From positions 26,870,651 through 26,934,650 of the forward strand of contig OX387603.1 of assembly GCA_947568835.1 (NCBI GenBank): a DNA stretch of 64,000 bases, given 5' to 3'. The notes under the pieces are model-generated. The model was given only the letters and a program-made list of their open reading frames with translations, did not search any database and was not told where the DNA came from. Positions 1-14,000 of this stretch are shown piece by piece. The stretch is from Protonemura montana (lineage: Eukaryota > Arthropoda > Insecta > Plecoptera > Nemouridae). The position numbers were made by a program, and so were the translations under genes. Each line of letters opens with the position of its first letter. Position 1 is the stretch's first letter.

Positions 1-2026
1 TTAACATGAAGTAAGTACCTTGAATTCTGCCGAAAACATCTAGTGATAATGTTGATGTTATTTACACAGGAAAAAAAAACTGTGACGTGGAAGTAGATAG
101 AGGAAAAGAAGTAAACATATTATTGGTAAACCATATTATTATTATATACATATACTATATTGTAACGAAAATGTGTTGTACGCAGTTTATATAAATGAAC
201 GCATTGTACTGTGCATTGCGTGGATGCGTGTAATAAACGGTATATCTTTACGCACAAGCGTGCAGTTTTGCGTGCCTAATTTCGTAGCCCGCCTTGCGAC
301 AGCGCTGGGTTCGCGCTGTTGACAAATTGCCTCGGCGATTCCAGTGCCAGTCGGGTCGCCACTCTGGCGGCAGGTTCGCAAACTATTCATAATTACAGCG
401 ATCACAACAAGCGTCGGCAGCCAAATCAACTAATCGCGCTAATGGACATAAAGTCGTTCTGCTGTCAAACTTTCTAGAGAGAAAAACAATTGGCAAGAAG
501 CGACGCGATTCAATATGCCGTTTCTTGGCGCGGGGAACGGCGCCCTTGAAGACGCCGCCAACATCTTGAGATCCAATTAGCAGTGATCGGCTGGCACAGC
601 TTCTGTTCCCGATGTGCAAGTCCTGACAGAAATTAATACAAAAAGCCTTTCCCTTCACTCTCCCAACCCCAACCAGGATTACACCCTCTCGCAGCGCGTG
701 CCGCGGGCCTAATTAGAACTAAACCTCTGCTCACAGCTTCCTTTTGCTCTCTCATGACCAATCAGATCCCGCGATGCATTGATCACCCCTTTTCCCCCTT
801 TCTTCTTTCCCTTCCAGCCCAACGAAACTTTGAGACAGTTGTTCCTGCTTCGATGCCAAAGTCCCTCAACACCGAGACAGTCCACCCGTTACAGAAGACT
901 AACTCTTCGTCGACTTTCTTATGTTTTGGCCATAATATCAGCTTGCTCCACGGTCGCCTTTCGGCCAGTCTAAGACGTCGGCGGCGTCGTCGCGTGACCG
1001 ACGCCCGTCACGACGTTGCTCGCCGCAGTGGAATACATTAGCGCCAACCGCACGGACCCCGAAATCGCCCTGAGAATCGCCTCCACCTTCCTCAGCCCAC
1101 TCCACCCAGAGGGGGGGCAACGAAGTTGACTCGATATTTCAATCGTTGCAATCGCCAGCAGGTAAACAACTCGCCGCCTTGGAACCAGGTCACGTGGAAT
1201 TGGGACATTTTCCTTCTCGCAAACTTCAAGTGTGGTGTGATCTGGAAGGAACGATCTCAATCCCTTGGCGTTTCACCGTCACGGAGAAACCCTCGCCTGC
1301 ACAATGTTGCATTATCGTTGAAGTAATTAAAGAATAATTATAAATATCGTGATAACTAGCCAAACAACAAGTAGTCGCATGCATTGCGCTCAGTCACTAT
1401 CATGATGACCAAATAAAAATAAAGAAAAACTTGTGATATTCACATTTTTATAAATTCAGCTGTAGGTATAATTGGATTTGACTGGAAGTGCAGATTCTTA
1501 CCAAAGTCGCATCAAAGTTTTTGGATGTTCAATGGTCATTCTATTGGACATGAAAGTTTTTCACATTGAGTGTTTTATTCCCGATTTCCGGCACTGCGAT
1601 ATAATCCTTGAGTATTCCACACGCATCGGTAGCTACTTGGCGTAGACTCCAGCCAAGCAAGAAAGTATATGTTGACACTTAGCAGCAACCCCCCGGCTTC
1701 TACTAAAGATTGGGACTGCGTTTTGACCCTGACGAGTCAAAGCGGTCAAACGTTTGGGGGTCAAGATCTTTTCGCAGAAAAAAAAAAAAACTTAGCATAG
1801 AAAAAGGCTGTTTGTGGTTGGAACTGATTCTTTTTGTGATTCAAAATCTGGTACCGTCACATCAAGCTTTTACATTTTGACACCTTTAAAAAATTCGCCC
1901 CAGCTAAGTTTTTAAAACAGCCAGTATTTACAACATTCGAGCTAGGTTTCCTTGGAGCCTAATTATTCAAGTAGCCTTGACATCGAAACAGGCCACGACA
2001 TGTGGTCGCGGTGGTGAGGGGGGGAT

Positions 2027-2029
<3 letters not shown>
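1..2029. other. Non-coding flank, nothing recognised
   Basis: No open frame here resembles a known protein and no splice-supported exon was seen. The stretch holds A-rich runs and ordinary unique-looking sequence. The 5' end of the cluster may lie to the right of it. Confidence 0.5.

Positions 2030-2105
<76 letters not shown>
2030..2105 (+). repeat. Uninterrupted run of 76 G
   Basis: A pure G homopolymer preceded by a G-rich lead (GAGGGGGGGATGGAG). Runs this long can form G-quadruplexes and are also prone to sequencing and assembly length error. Just downstream (2106-2215) the sequence is dense in TGCA-containing words such as GTGCATGTGCAAGTGCAG. Confidence 0.95.
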
Positions 2106-2108
<3 letters not shown>

Positions 2109-3805
2109 CGGTAAATTCTCCACATGCACGCATGCACTCGTGCAGATGCACCCGCGAGATAAGTGCAATCGCAGCGCGGTGCATGTGCAAGTGCAGTGAC
2201 AAGTGCATTCCAGCTGGTTACAATGACGTCTTGTGTGTCGAGTCTTTTGAGGCCATCGTGACTCGGGTGAAATCAAGCGCTAAAAGGAGTTTTCTTTCAG
2301 TTTTCTTTCATTGTGTATAAGCAATTACTAAACAAGCAACGTTTGCAGTCTCGGCTACCGCTCGGATATTTGGTGTTTGCGCTCGCCCTGCGACCTGTGG
2401 TGATATCACTGAACTATGTGCTGCTTCAAGTTTCAGGATTTTCCTCGCGTGGCGCTGCCGGTGCTACATGCTCCGTTCGGCAAGAAAAATAATCCTACAG
2501 AGACACCACTGATATTTTGGGGGTGACTTGCAATCCAACGGTTGTTTTTTAAATTATCGTTGCTGATTGCGCTGTTTTACTCCACCATGAAACCATTTGT
2601 GCCAAGATATAGTGTTTTACAAACTAGTTTCAGCATTTTTCTAGCAATTGTAGCAATATTTGGGGATTATTTCGCAGATATTGTGACGTTTTACCACTGA
2701 AAAAATGCCTGGTATTTCATTCATGGCTTGGTAGGAACTTTATGGGGTGGTAACTATGGGCTGTTATCTTCTCTCTCGGCCAAGATTAAATCTTACAAAC
2801 GATTGTTTATTGAAACTAAACACGGGATCCATGAATCTGAGACAAAGAACAGCAAGGAGTCGAAAAAATTAAGGGAAACAAATTACACCAAGGTGGCGGT
2901 GTTCCGTACGGAAGACTTTGAATGTTCAATGAAATTTCTTGAATCGCGAGGAAGCAAAACAGCTGACGCCCTCGAGACTGGTGATTAAAGCTAATCTCTA
3001 GGTAGCCGGGCGGACGCACGACGCCTGCGCAACGCATCGACCGACGCCGCATTGATCGACGTCGCGGCGCTGTTCGAAGGGACAAAGCGACGCCATCCGT
3101 CGCCTGTCAAATTCACGTGCAGAGTCCCCAGGTTCGTCGGGCATGCACCCAATGTCCATGCATAGTCAGCGCCCCCCAAGAGAAGCTGCCCTTGGGACGA
3201 GGGCGTTGACATCGAGGGCTTGGCGTGGGCAGGGTTACCTAAGGGGGGGGGAGAAGAGCAGCAAAATATTTTTTTGAATAGTAGCAATATTTTTCTTTCT
3301 TTGTCCCGTTTGGCCCCACATAACTATAAGATTACTATTTCTCAGGTACGAGACGTGTAAGTCATGACGTGCTATAAGAGGTCGCGTCTTGGTCTTCACA
3401 TTATTAATCCAAGAAAAGTCTGTATAAAGGTCATATTTTGAAGCTAGTCAAAGTGTTTCCAGCAAACATTTGCAACTATTCGACTCATCAACAATGTCAG
3501 GCATTAACTTTGACTGTTTTTTTAAACCACTGAAAGGTTTTTGTTGTGCGGTCCTCGCAAGACAAAGTTTAGAGCTCCAGCCTGGCCGTACAAATCTCAA
3601 GTACAAGAGGCTACATTATTTCAAGACTTATCTATTTAAAAAAAAAAAAACACTTCTAAAATGGCGCCCGGACAATTGTGCTGGTTTCGTTTTTCTTATA
3701 CTGATAGTGAAATAGTGGCGAAGTACCCTTGGGCCCCCCCTCCCCCCCCCCCCTGACATCGTCGCAATTACTTAGAAAACATGCAGTGGTTAATTTCTAA
3801 CGAAA

Positions 3806-4285
3806 AAGGTTGGGTACGCTCCAGTGGCGAGTGGTGGGGCTAGAATGTAGGCATGCCCTGACCACACGCCTCTGGTAAGCTCTCAATTGAAGTCAGGTGC
3901 TGTTCTAGATCGGGTGTTTTCTTGGGGGAGGAAGGAAGCCGTGCCACAAGGCGGAAAACATTGAAACAATTTCTTTACTCTCGCTATGCTTTGTCGGCGC
4001 TGCCTGACAAAGGGTAGCGTTGCCTGAGCTTAGCTAAGCTTAGCCTTGCTATCGCTTTGCATTGTCATAATTATGAGCTAGTGTGTTTGGCATTTATTTT
4101 TCAGAATTTTAAGATTCTGTGAGTAAACCTACGTTCTGCTGAATGCCATTTTCAAATAAAATAAAAGAACGCGTGTTTCTTGAATTTAAATGTAGAGTTG
4201 ACCAAACTTTTCCTGGAATGAGTGATCGACGTACACTATTGCAAGAAAAGGTGCGTGAGCGTACGCACAAAATAACCACTGGAAA
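3806..4285 (+). repeat. Interspersed repeat R450, copy 1
   Basis: This roughly 450-bp block recurs at 59150-59580 inside MCT-H. Shared landmarks in order are TTGGGTACGCTC, TCAGGTGCTGTTCTAGATCG, a G-run, GGAAGCCGTGCC, TTTGTCGGCGCTGCCTGAC, TTCTTGAATTTAAATGTAGA and GTGATCGACGTACAC. It has no coding capacity and no clear terminal repeats, so the class is unknown; a short non-autonomous element is the simplest reading. Confidence 0.75.
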
Positions 4286-4288
4286 CAT

Positions 4289-4395
4289 GGGCTAGCTAAC
4301 CTAGACTAAGAAACCTAGGTTAGGAAACCTAGGTTAGGAAACCTAGGCTAGAAAACCTAGGTTAGGAAACCTAGGTTAGGAAACCTAGGTTAGAT
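4289..4395 (+). repeat. Short tandem repeat, unit GAAACCTAGGTTAG
   Basis: About seven head-to-tail copies of a 14-15 bp unit containing the palindrome AACCTAGGTT. Units vary by single bases (CTAGGCTAG, CTAGACTAA). Confidence 0.85.
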
Positions 4396-4938
4396 TCTAT
4401 TGGCTTGTCCTAGGCCACGTTCCAAGTTTCCTTCATGATCATCATCAGGGCAATTGCATGGGTTTAGTTTACCTAACCTCAACCTCCCCCTTCTCTGGCA
4501 TACCCCAAGAAGAGTATACATTGAGTTCTTGACCCTATCACCCCAGACCATCCCGGTTTACCCCTATTACCTATTACAGGAGAGTTTTTTAAAACTCGAC
4601 TCAATCTCAGGAACGTATTTTTAGAACTTCGCACTTCCTCCAACTTTTTAAGATTAGGGCTTGTTCGGGGCTTTTATCATTGACAGCTGAGCAGCGACTG
4701 TCAGCCAATTGGACTGCTTTCCATCCACATGGCGTGAAGAATCCCACACGGTAACATGGCTCTATTTGAACTCGACGCGGGTCCGCCTGGCCGAGTAGCC
4801 ATCGCAACACTCGAGTCGGCGCCGACGCACTGAACACGCACCGAAGGCGCCGACGCCGTCGTAGCGCGCCTTCTTAACGGATCGTCAGTGAGTCCCGGTC
4901 CTCTCTGTAGGGCGCATGCTGCGTGCCAACACGACGCC

Positions 4939-5034
4939 ATGGGCGCCGTGACCAGCCGAGAGGATGAAGACGGGGACGCTGACGAAGGGATCGACCTCGC
5001 CGCCCCCGAGCAGCCGGCGCCCGAGGACAGCATG
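4939..5034 (+). CDS. MCT-A alternative first coding exon 1a
   Basis: ATG in a good context (GACGCCATGG) opens 32 codons ending exactly at a GTGAGT donor in phase 0, which fits the phase 0 acceptor at 19426. The encoded N-terminus is strongly acidic ([15 protein letters not shown]). No TATA box was seen upstream; the surroundings are CpG-rich. Confidence 0.75.
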
Positions 5035-8000
5035 GTGAGTAGCCGACGGCCAGAGGGAGGCGTTTAGCGACCTCCGCGGAGAGTCATGGCGGCCGTGGCA
5101 GGATCGCTTTGTGTGGGCGACTTTGTATTGGTGTTTATGAATGGACGACAATGTCTGCGTGTGTTTAGGCGTGTGCTTCGTTAAACAGAGCGCTTCGTTA
5201 AACAGCTTACTTCTGAGCAGGAGCTTCTAGGAAGCTGTGCTTCTAAAAAGTGCTTCTAGGAAGCTTTGCTTCTGAATTGTGCTTCTAAACAGTGTTTCTA
5301 AGCAAAGCCAACTGACCAACGAGCTTTGCTAAGTGCGTTCAGAAAACATACGACAGCGCGGCGGGAATTTGACGCTCACTGCCTCCGAGAACCCGAACCC
5401 GACACGGCTCCTGGAAGAAATACGTAATCAATGACGTCACGCGACGCTATCTCTTTCTCTCTCTACTAATTAAACAAGCGCGTGTGCCGCGCGAAGTCGG
5501 CTTGTCGGATTCATCGCGGCCGATCGGCGGCGAACAGCTGAGCGGCGAAAGCACGGCTCCTTTGTGTCGAGGCATGGACGCCGAGGGGATCGATAGCCGC
5601 GACGCCACGGGGGAGGCGTCCAGGCGACGAGTGGAGGCGGCGAACGTCGCTACGGAGGCGTTTTACCCGAGCCGAACGAACGAGTATCTTTCAAAGCGGT
5701 ATCTGCCAGGATGCTTAGACTTGGGGGACGGGAATTTTATAACAAATAGAAGAGTTTATTGTGATAACACACGCATTTCCATGGCAACGCAATTCGGACT
5801 GTCGCCTGGAACGCTGTGTTCGGCGTCCCGAATCCAGCTGGCAGTGATTATTGGGGCCAATCGATACGACGCAAGGCGTCGGTCGTCGTCTCGACGGGCA
5901 CCTGGCCTTGTCACTGCCATCCTTTGGTCGCGTCCGTGGAAGTCCGGGGTTCGAGTTCGGGTCGGAAGGCCAACTGGAAACACGGCGAGCCAGGGTCGCT
6001 AAAAATAGCCACGGGAAGTGAAAGCCAAGTATTCTTGTACGCGGCCCCGTTGAGTTCACAGGCCCTGGCATCGTTTTAGTCTCGGGTTAGTGTTGGGTTA
6101 GTCTCGGGTTATTGCAAGGGTTATTGCAAGGGGCAGTATTACAGTGTTTAGTTGAATATGGGACCCCCTCACCGTCACCCCCCCCCCTACCACACGATAC
6201 CGCCGCCAGGGCGCCAGCACATGACGTCACCGTGGACACTCGACGAGACCGAGGTCCGGGAATCGAACTACGGACAATAGATTTCGGCTTGGAAAGGCGC
6301 GGCCTTGAATTCCACAGTTTATTTTCCCGGCGAACAATTGAATGGAGCGTGATGATAAGCACAGTCACTTGTTCCATTGTTGGCATTGGAACAAAATTGT
6401 CTGTTTTAATCTTATTTCATTCCATTCTGCTGGAAAAAAGTGACAGCAAAGAAGTCCAGGAGAATCAAGGCAATGTAGCATCGCCTGAGCCACTTTGAAA
6501 CATGTTTTCACTGCAAAGAAGAATCGAATCCAGGGTCACTGCAGACTAATCTTAACAGAAATCTCCATTACCAAACCATTGGAGTTAGAAGTCTTGACAT
6601 CGAGTATGTTGAGAACAATGCATTGAACTTGCTGAGAACTTCAGTGAGAAAAAAGTCGCAAAATTAAAGTTAGAATTTCAAGAAACAGACCAATTTGTTG
6701 CCGGCCTGTCATGGCCTCACCTTTGAGAGAAGTATGATACAAATCGAGAATGTGGTCGATAAAATACCTAACTAAGTCTGATCAAGAATATTTTTTCGAA
6801 ATATTATTCACTTTGCCTTGTGCGCAATCTCGGGCTTAGTATACTGAACGGTTTGTCGTGTTGGTAACACCGGTTCTCGTTAGATCACCGAAGTTAAGCA
6901 ACACTGCGCTGGGTCAGGTATTGAATGGGTGACCATCATACACATGACCAGTTCTGTTCGGGAGAGAGGTTGGAGGGATGAAAGTTAAGCAACACTGCGC
7001 TGGGTCAGGTATTGAATGGGTGACCGTCATACACATGACCAGTTCTGTTCGAGAGAGAGGTTGGAGGGATGAAAGTCAAGCAACACTGCGCTGGGTCAGG
7101 TATTGGATGGATGACCATCATACACATGACCATCATACACATGACCAGTTCTGTTTGGGAGAGAGGCTGGAGGGATAAAAGTTAGTACAACAACTTCATT
7201 CGCCTTGCTTATCAACCTCTCGACAGCATGGATTTGTGGAGGAATCCTGCTGTTCGAGTTGTACCGTCCTTAGGAAGGGACGTGAAGCCGGTGGTCCCCT
7301 TGGTGCTCTTCGACAGGAGTAGACTACGTGCCGACACCAAGTTGCCCCTCCTCCCTTCTAGGCTAGGGTAGGTTCATCATCATCCACTCATTCACCGACG
7401 CCATTAGACCAGTGCCGCATGGCCAGTTGTCAAAACATTGCGTCGTTAAACACCACAAATCAATCAATCGAGCTTGGTTGAAAAGAAAAATGTCAGGGGT
7501 CCATTTTGGCACGCGGAGAAAATTTTCGAAAAAAAATGTTCAGACCAAAGTTGAAACTCACGGCATGGTTGCCGATCGATACACTATCATTTGTTCCATT
7601 GCACCCGTCGGCAACAATAGGAGATATCGGTCGAGTTAAGCAGTGCTAGTCGAACCCTTTGTCTACCCGACTTCTAGAATTCTTACATTAACAATACACC
7701 AGTGCAAGCGGTTGCCATGGGTTACCATGGCTTGTTGGGTTGCCATGGCTTGTTGGATTGCCATGGGTTACCATGGCTTGTTGGATTGCCATGGGTTACC
7801 ATGGCTTGTTGGATTGCCATGGCTTGTTGGATTGCCATGGGTTACCATAGCTTGTTGGATTGCCATGGGTTACCATGGCTTGTTGGATTGCCATGGGTTA
7901 CCATGGCTTGTTGGATTGCCATGGGTTACCATGGCTTGTTGGATTGCCATGGGTTACCATGGCTTGTTGGATTGCCATGGGTTACCATGGCTTGTTGGAT

Positions 8001-11000
8001 TGCCATGGGTTACCATGGCTTGTTGGATTGCCATGGGTTACCATGGCTTGTTGGATTGCCATGGGTTACCACGGCTTGTTGGATTGCCATGGGTTACCAT
8101 GGCTTGTTGGATTGCCATGGGTTACCATGGCTTGTTGGATTGCCATGGGTTACCATAGCTTGTTGGATTGCCATGGGTTACCATGGCTTGTTGGATTGCC
8201 ATGGGTTACCACGGCTTGTTGGATTGCCATGGGTTACCATGGCTTGTTGGATTGCCATGGGTTACCATGGCTTGTTAAATTGCCATGGCTTGTTGGATTA
8301 TCATGGGTTACCATGGCTTGTTGGATTGCCATGGGTTACCATGGCTTGTTGGATTGACATGGCTTGTTGGATTGCCATGGCTTGTTGGATTGCCATGGCT
8401 TGTTGGATTGCCATGGGTTACCATGGCTTGTTGGATTGCCATGGCTTGTTGGGTTGCCATGGGTTACCATGGCTTGTTGGATTGCCATGGGTTACCATGG
8501 CTTGTTGGATTGCCATGGGTTACCATGGCTTGTTGGATTGCCATGGGTTACCATGGCTTGTTGGATTGCCATGGGTTACCATGGCTTGTTGGGTTGCCAT
8601 GGGTTACCATGGCTTGTTGGATTGCCATGGGTTACCATGGCTTGTTGGATTGCCATGGGTTACCATGGCTTGTTGGATTGCCATGGGTTACCATGGCTTG
8701 TTGGATTATCATGGCCCCCGAAATATTTCTGACAAGCCTCCAGTGTCTCTGCTGGTTAACAATTTATCGCAATTAAAAGAACGATCGCGAATTGTCGCCG
8801 ATGACAGGAAACCTAGTGTGACGTCACCCCGGAAGTATGCTGTGTCACTTCCACTTTGTTATCGTCGAGTTGTCGGCGAAAACAACATCTAGAAGTGTTG
8901 TAAACAACATGCGGCGAAGTTCTTGGCCTGCCTTTAAACAATGATCTCACCTAACCTGGATAGAGGTTGCCATGTGGCCGTTGAATCCAAGGCCGCCATC
9001 ATGACAGCTCCTAATTTTGAGTTCTCTCCAAAGGACGGTGAAACAGACTTTAACTGCCGATGCATTTTAATTGCTTCCATCGGTAGTTGTGGAGTTTTTC
9101 GTAGTTTCACGACTTTAACGGTCAAAATAGTTTGAAAATGTGTTTCATAAACTTTACGATGAACACTGATAAACGATGTCGTGGGGACATCTCGGATTTA
9201 CGGACTTCTTCCTGATGCCAAAAATGGATTTCCTAGCTTTAATTTTCATCAGCTGGCTTGATCCTATGCTCTATCCAGGTTATTTGAGATCAGCTGGCTG
9301 GATCCTATGCTCTATCCAGGTTATTTGAGATCAGCTGGCTGGATACTATGCTCTATCCATGTTATTTGAGATCAGCAAGCTGGATGCTATGCTCTATCCA
9401 GGTTATTTGAGATCAGCTGGCTGGATCCTATGCTCTATCCAGGTTATTTAAGATCAGCTGGCTGGATCCTATGCTCTATCCAGGTTATTTGAGATCAGCT
9501 GGCTGGATACTATGCTCTATCCATGTTATTTGAGATCAGCAAGCTGGATGCTATGCTCTATCCAGGTTATTTGAGATCAGCTGGCTGGATCCTATGCTCT
9601 ATCCAGGTTATTTGAGATCAGCTGGCTGGATCCTATGCTCTATCCAGGTTATTTGAGATCAGCTGGCTGGATCCTATGCTCTATCCAGGTTATTTGAGAT
9701 CAGCTGGCTGGATCCTATGCTCTATCCAGGTTATTTGAGATCAGCTGGCTGGGTCCTATGCTCTATCCAGGTTATTAGAGATCAGCTGGCTGGTACCTAT
9801 GCTCTATCCATGTTATGTAAGATCAGCTGGCTGGATCCTATGCTCTATCCAGGTTATTTGAGATCAGCTGGCTGGATCCTATGCTCTATCCAGGTTATTT
9901 GAGATCAGCTGGCTGGATCCTATGCTCTATCCAGGTTATTTGAGATCAGCTGGCTGGATCCTATCCTCTATCCAGGTTATTTGATATCAGCTAACTGGAT
10001 CCTATACTCTATCCAAGTTATTTGAGATCAGCTGGCTGGATCCTATGCTCTATCCAGGTTATTTGAGATCAGCTGGCTGAATCCTATGCTCTATCCAGGT
10101 TATTTGAGATCAGCTGGCTGGATCCTATGCTCTATCCAGGTTTTTGAGATCAGCTGGCTGGATCCTATGCTCTATCCATGTTATGTAAGATCAGCTGGCT
10201 GGATCCTATGCTCTATCCAGGTTATTTGAGATCAGCTGGCTGGATCCTATGCTCTATCTAGGTTATTTGAGATCAGCTGGCTGGATCCTATGCTCTATCC
10301 AGGTTATTTGAGATCAGCTGGCTGGATCCTATGCTCTATCCAGGTTATTTGAGATCAGCTGGCTGGATCCTATGCTCTTTCCAGGTTATTTGAGATCAGC
10401 TGGCTGGGTCCTATGCTCTATCCAGGTTATTAGAGATCAGCTGGCTGGTACCTATGCTCTATCCATGTTATGTAAGATCAGCTGGCTGGATCCTATGCTC
10501 TATCCAGGTTATTTGAGATCAGCTGGCTGGATCCTATCCTCTATCCAGGTTATTTGATATCAGCTAACTGGATCATATACTCTATCCAAGTTATTTGAGA
10601 TCAGCTGGCTGGATCCTATGCTCTATCCAGGTTATTTGAGATCAGCTGGCTGAATCCTATGCTCTATCCAGGTTATTTGAGATCAGCTGGCTGGATCCTA
10701 TGCTCTATCCAGGTTTTTGAGATCAGCTGGCTGGATCCTATGCTCTATCCATGTTATGTAAGATCAGCTGGCTGGATCCTATGCTCTATCCAGGTTATTT
10801 GAGATCAGCTGGCTGGATCCTATGCTCTATCTAGGTTATTTGAGATCAGCTGGCTGGATCCTATGCTCTATCCAGGTTATTTGAGATCAGCTGGCTGGAT
10901 CCTATGTTCTATCCAGGTTAATTGAGTTCCAGCTAGGGCACTCCGGCTAGGCCTTTGGGGCACATCAGGGCACTTCGGCAGCAAGTTAACGCATGTCTCA

Positions 11001-14000
11001 AAGCATTGGGATTGAATCAAGACGGCACTTGCGGCTGATTCGATTGTCTTTCTGGGCTTGCCGGAAAGTCTACGAGGGGGTCGTGGGAACGCAGTGGATT
11101 AGTTATTTTCGATTGCCTATTCTTGGCGTCGGCGTCGTCCAATCGAATGAAACCTCGTGTCGGCGTTGCGATGCGGAAAAAACAAAGAAAAACGCGGCGC
11201 CAGACACGCACCGTCACTGAAATACCAAGCCTTGAGATCGAATATCGGGTAAAATAACTCGCAGAAGCAAGTAATCAAGATAATTATCACAATACCGATA
11301 AGTTGAAAAAAGAACAATTAATTTTACTTCAGAAAGTCTCAACGAAGAATGTCAAGCCATTCCACGGACGTGACATCATCCTTGTCTACAGCTAGCACCC
11401 CAACGGGCCGTGCCCCTGTCGTGTGGCAGTTAGGCATCTTTTGATGCATGCATGTAACACGGGGTAGCCGGCCGGCACGGCGCCCTGGCAGCCAGCAGAA
11501 CAGCTGAGCCAAGCTCGACAACAAATCAATGAGGCGGTGACGCAATCGGCTGATTCGACTCATCAGGAGCGCAACGCCACATTCAATCGACAATCGCGCG
11601 AAGCAATCGCAGCCAATTGCCAGGCACGAGCATCTGTGAGACGGGACAGATGGCCGCATGCGACATATTATTGGAAGGCGGCACCGAAATACACTCTGGA
11701 AGGCGCATTTTGCCGGCTCAAGGCGGCACTGGAACAGAACTGTGGAAATCATATTCTAGCCAGGTTTGCGTATCGATCGGAATTCTCCGGCTTTCATTAG
11801 CGATCGACGTGGCCGGGTTTGACATCGAACCCGGGGCTCGTCTCTCATCCTCGGCGCCTTCCGGGAAATGTGACGTCATCCCGTCGCACGCAACTTGTTT
11901 TCCGCGAAATCATCGACCGTTGGCAGCCCTGTTTTCCTGCACGCTTTGAGGTGCTTAGGCGCCCTTCCCTGATACAAGCCGCTCTCCGTTACACCAGTCT
12001 TCCTTGTCTTCCTTGTGGCACTGGTCGGAATGTACGGGTGATGATGAGGATGATGATAAACCCATCATAGTCTAGCTGAGAGGATGGGAAACCCGGTGCC
12101 GGCACCAACTGCCATACTACCTAACTAGAATACCTCCACTGTTACCCAAATATTCCGCCACTGGGAGCGCCACTGGGATCGGCGTCTAAAAACAGAGACA
12201 AACGCGAGTATTAACGTCTCGGTGGCCGTGACGGTCTATTCCTGGGCCGACGGTCAAGGGCCCTCAAGCCAGGAACACGAGACGCGACATTTTGACAGAA
12301 CCATGCGGAAGAGATTTCCAGTGGACCTTGGCTGCGTGCGCACGCACCTGCGTAGCGCACCTGCGTAGAGCGCATCTAATGGCAAGCCACATGGACCTAC
12401 GTCAACACAGCATCCCATCACCATGACAACGAACAGCGGGACAACACAATTATTGGGACAGAAGGTCCCGCGACAATATTATAAACCAAAGTCTCCTTGA
12501 TGCTCTCGTTTTTTGCCATTTTTTGTCCCCTCCTGGTGACGTCACCGCGATCGAGTTCAGGAACCTCCAGCACGCAGTGTGACGTCATCGACAACATCTG
12601 TTGTCTTTCCAACACCCCCTGTTTCCATAGCAACAGTGGCGTCTTGTGTAACCCATGGCAACAGTGGCGTCCTGTGTAACCCATAGCAACAGTGGCGTCC
12701 TGTGAAACCCATGGCAACAGTGGCGTCCTGTGTAACCCATGGCAACAGTGGCGTCCTGTATAACCCATAGCGACAGTGGCGTCCTGTGTAACCCATAGCA
12801 ACAGTGGCGTCGTGAGTAACCCATAGCAACAGTGGCGTCGTGAGTAACCCATGGCAACAGTGGCGTCCTGTGTAACCCATGGCAACAGTGGCGTCCTGTG
12901 TAACCCATGACAACAGTGGCGTCCTGTGTAACCTATGGCAACAGTGGCGTCCTGTGTAACCCATGACAACAGTGGCGTCCTGTGTAACCCATGGCAACAG
13001 TGGCGTCCTGTGTAACCCATAGCAACAGTGGAGTCCTGTGTAACCCATGGCAACAGTGGCGTCCTGTGTAACCCATAGCAACAGTGGCGTTCTGTGTAAC
13101 CCATAGCAACAGTGGCGTTACTCTCGTTACTACGGTCTCGATGCACCTTGTTTTTGCTACCTGGGTGCAGTGGGTGGCCTCGGCCCGGTGGAGACGTGCG
13201 CCGGGCATCGATCTCAAGCCTACTTTGTCTTGACATTTATTTACTTGTTTATTATTTTTCCCACGACTGAGTTGGTGACGAAAGAACGCACGGATCGCCA
13301 CGCCTCGACACAGTCCCCACGACTGTCACGGGACCTCGGTATACAGCGGGGAACATCTTTTCAATAGATCAAGATCGTCGCCCAATAAGATCTTTTAAAA
13401 AGTTCGAAGTTCGCAATCGTTTTTTTTTTAGTTCAAATTTAAATTTTTGATTTTTTTTAGACTCATGTCTACTTGATGTAACCTTAGCACTTGTTTTAAC
13501 AAAAACTATTTCAACTGGGTTTTCAATGCTAAGTAAAGGGCTACTAAATTTCTACTGTTTACTACTATTAAAAGAGAAATTTAGTAGCCCTTTACTTAGC
13601 ATTCAAAACCCATTTCAAATAGTTTTTCTTGAATTCATATTTGTTTCAATAAAAGATCAAATTCATTTAAAAGATCGTTTTCGAAAGAAAATCATATGAT
13701 TTATGGAAACAAACGTGTGTTTTAGCAGCAGCTAAAGGCGCTGGGAAATCCAATATTAATATAGAAAAAGTATAGGAACACAATGCGACGAGGACTATGA
13801 CTTATAGTCAAGAATACAAGAAGAAAATTAACAGCCCGTTAACACTTAACAGGCTGTTAACACTTAACAGGCTGCTAACACTTAACAGGCTGTTAACACT
13901 TAACAGGCTATTAACACTTAACAGGCTGTTAACACTTAACAGGAACAAAAATTCCTTGCATGTTAAAAAAAACGTTCATTTTAAAAAAGATCGTTGAAAA

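Noticed and set aside
2002-2276. Poly-glycine and poly-proline open frames
   Set aside because: Artefacts of the 76-G run.
5484-6002. 172-codon open frame downstream of MCT-A exon 1a
   Set aside because: GC-rich intronic DNA with only a weak donor (GTATCT) in the wrong phase for 19426, and no family similarity.
7702-8892. 396-codon open frame rich in CHGLPWLVG repeats
   Set aside because: It is translation of the 28-bp satellite; the unit has no stop in any + frame and shifts frame each copy. No splice or family support.
9248-10933. CRISPR-like array
   Set aside because: The units are directly adjacent 41-bp repeats with no unique spacers, in an animal intron.
12418-13236. 272-codon minus-strand open frame ([20 protein letters not shown]-type repeats)
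   Set aside because: Product of the X-box-like 28-bp satellite read on the minus strand.
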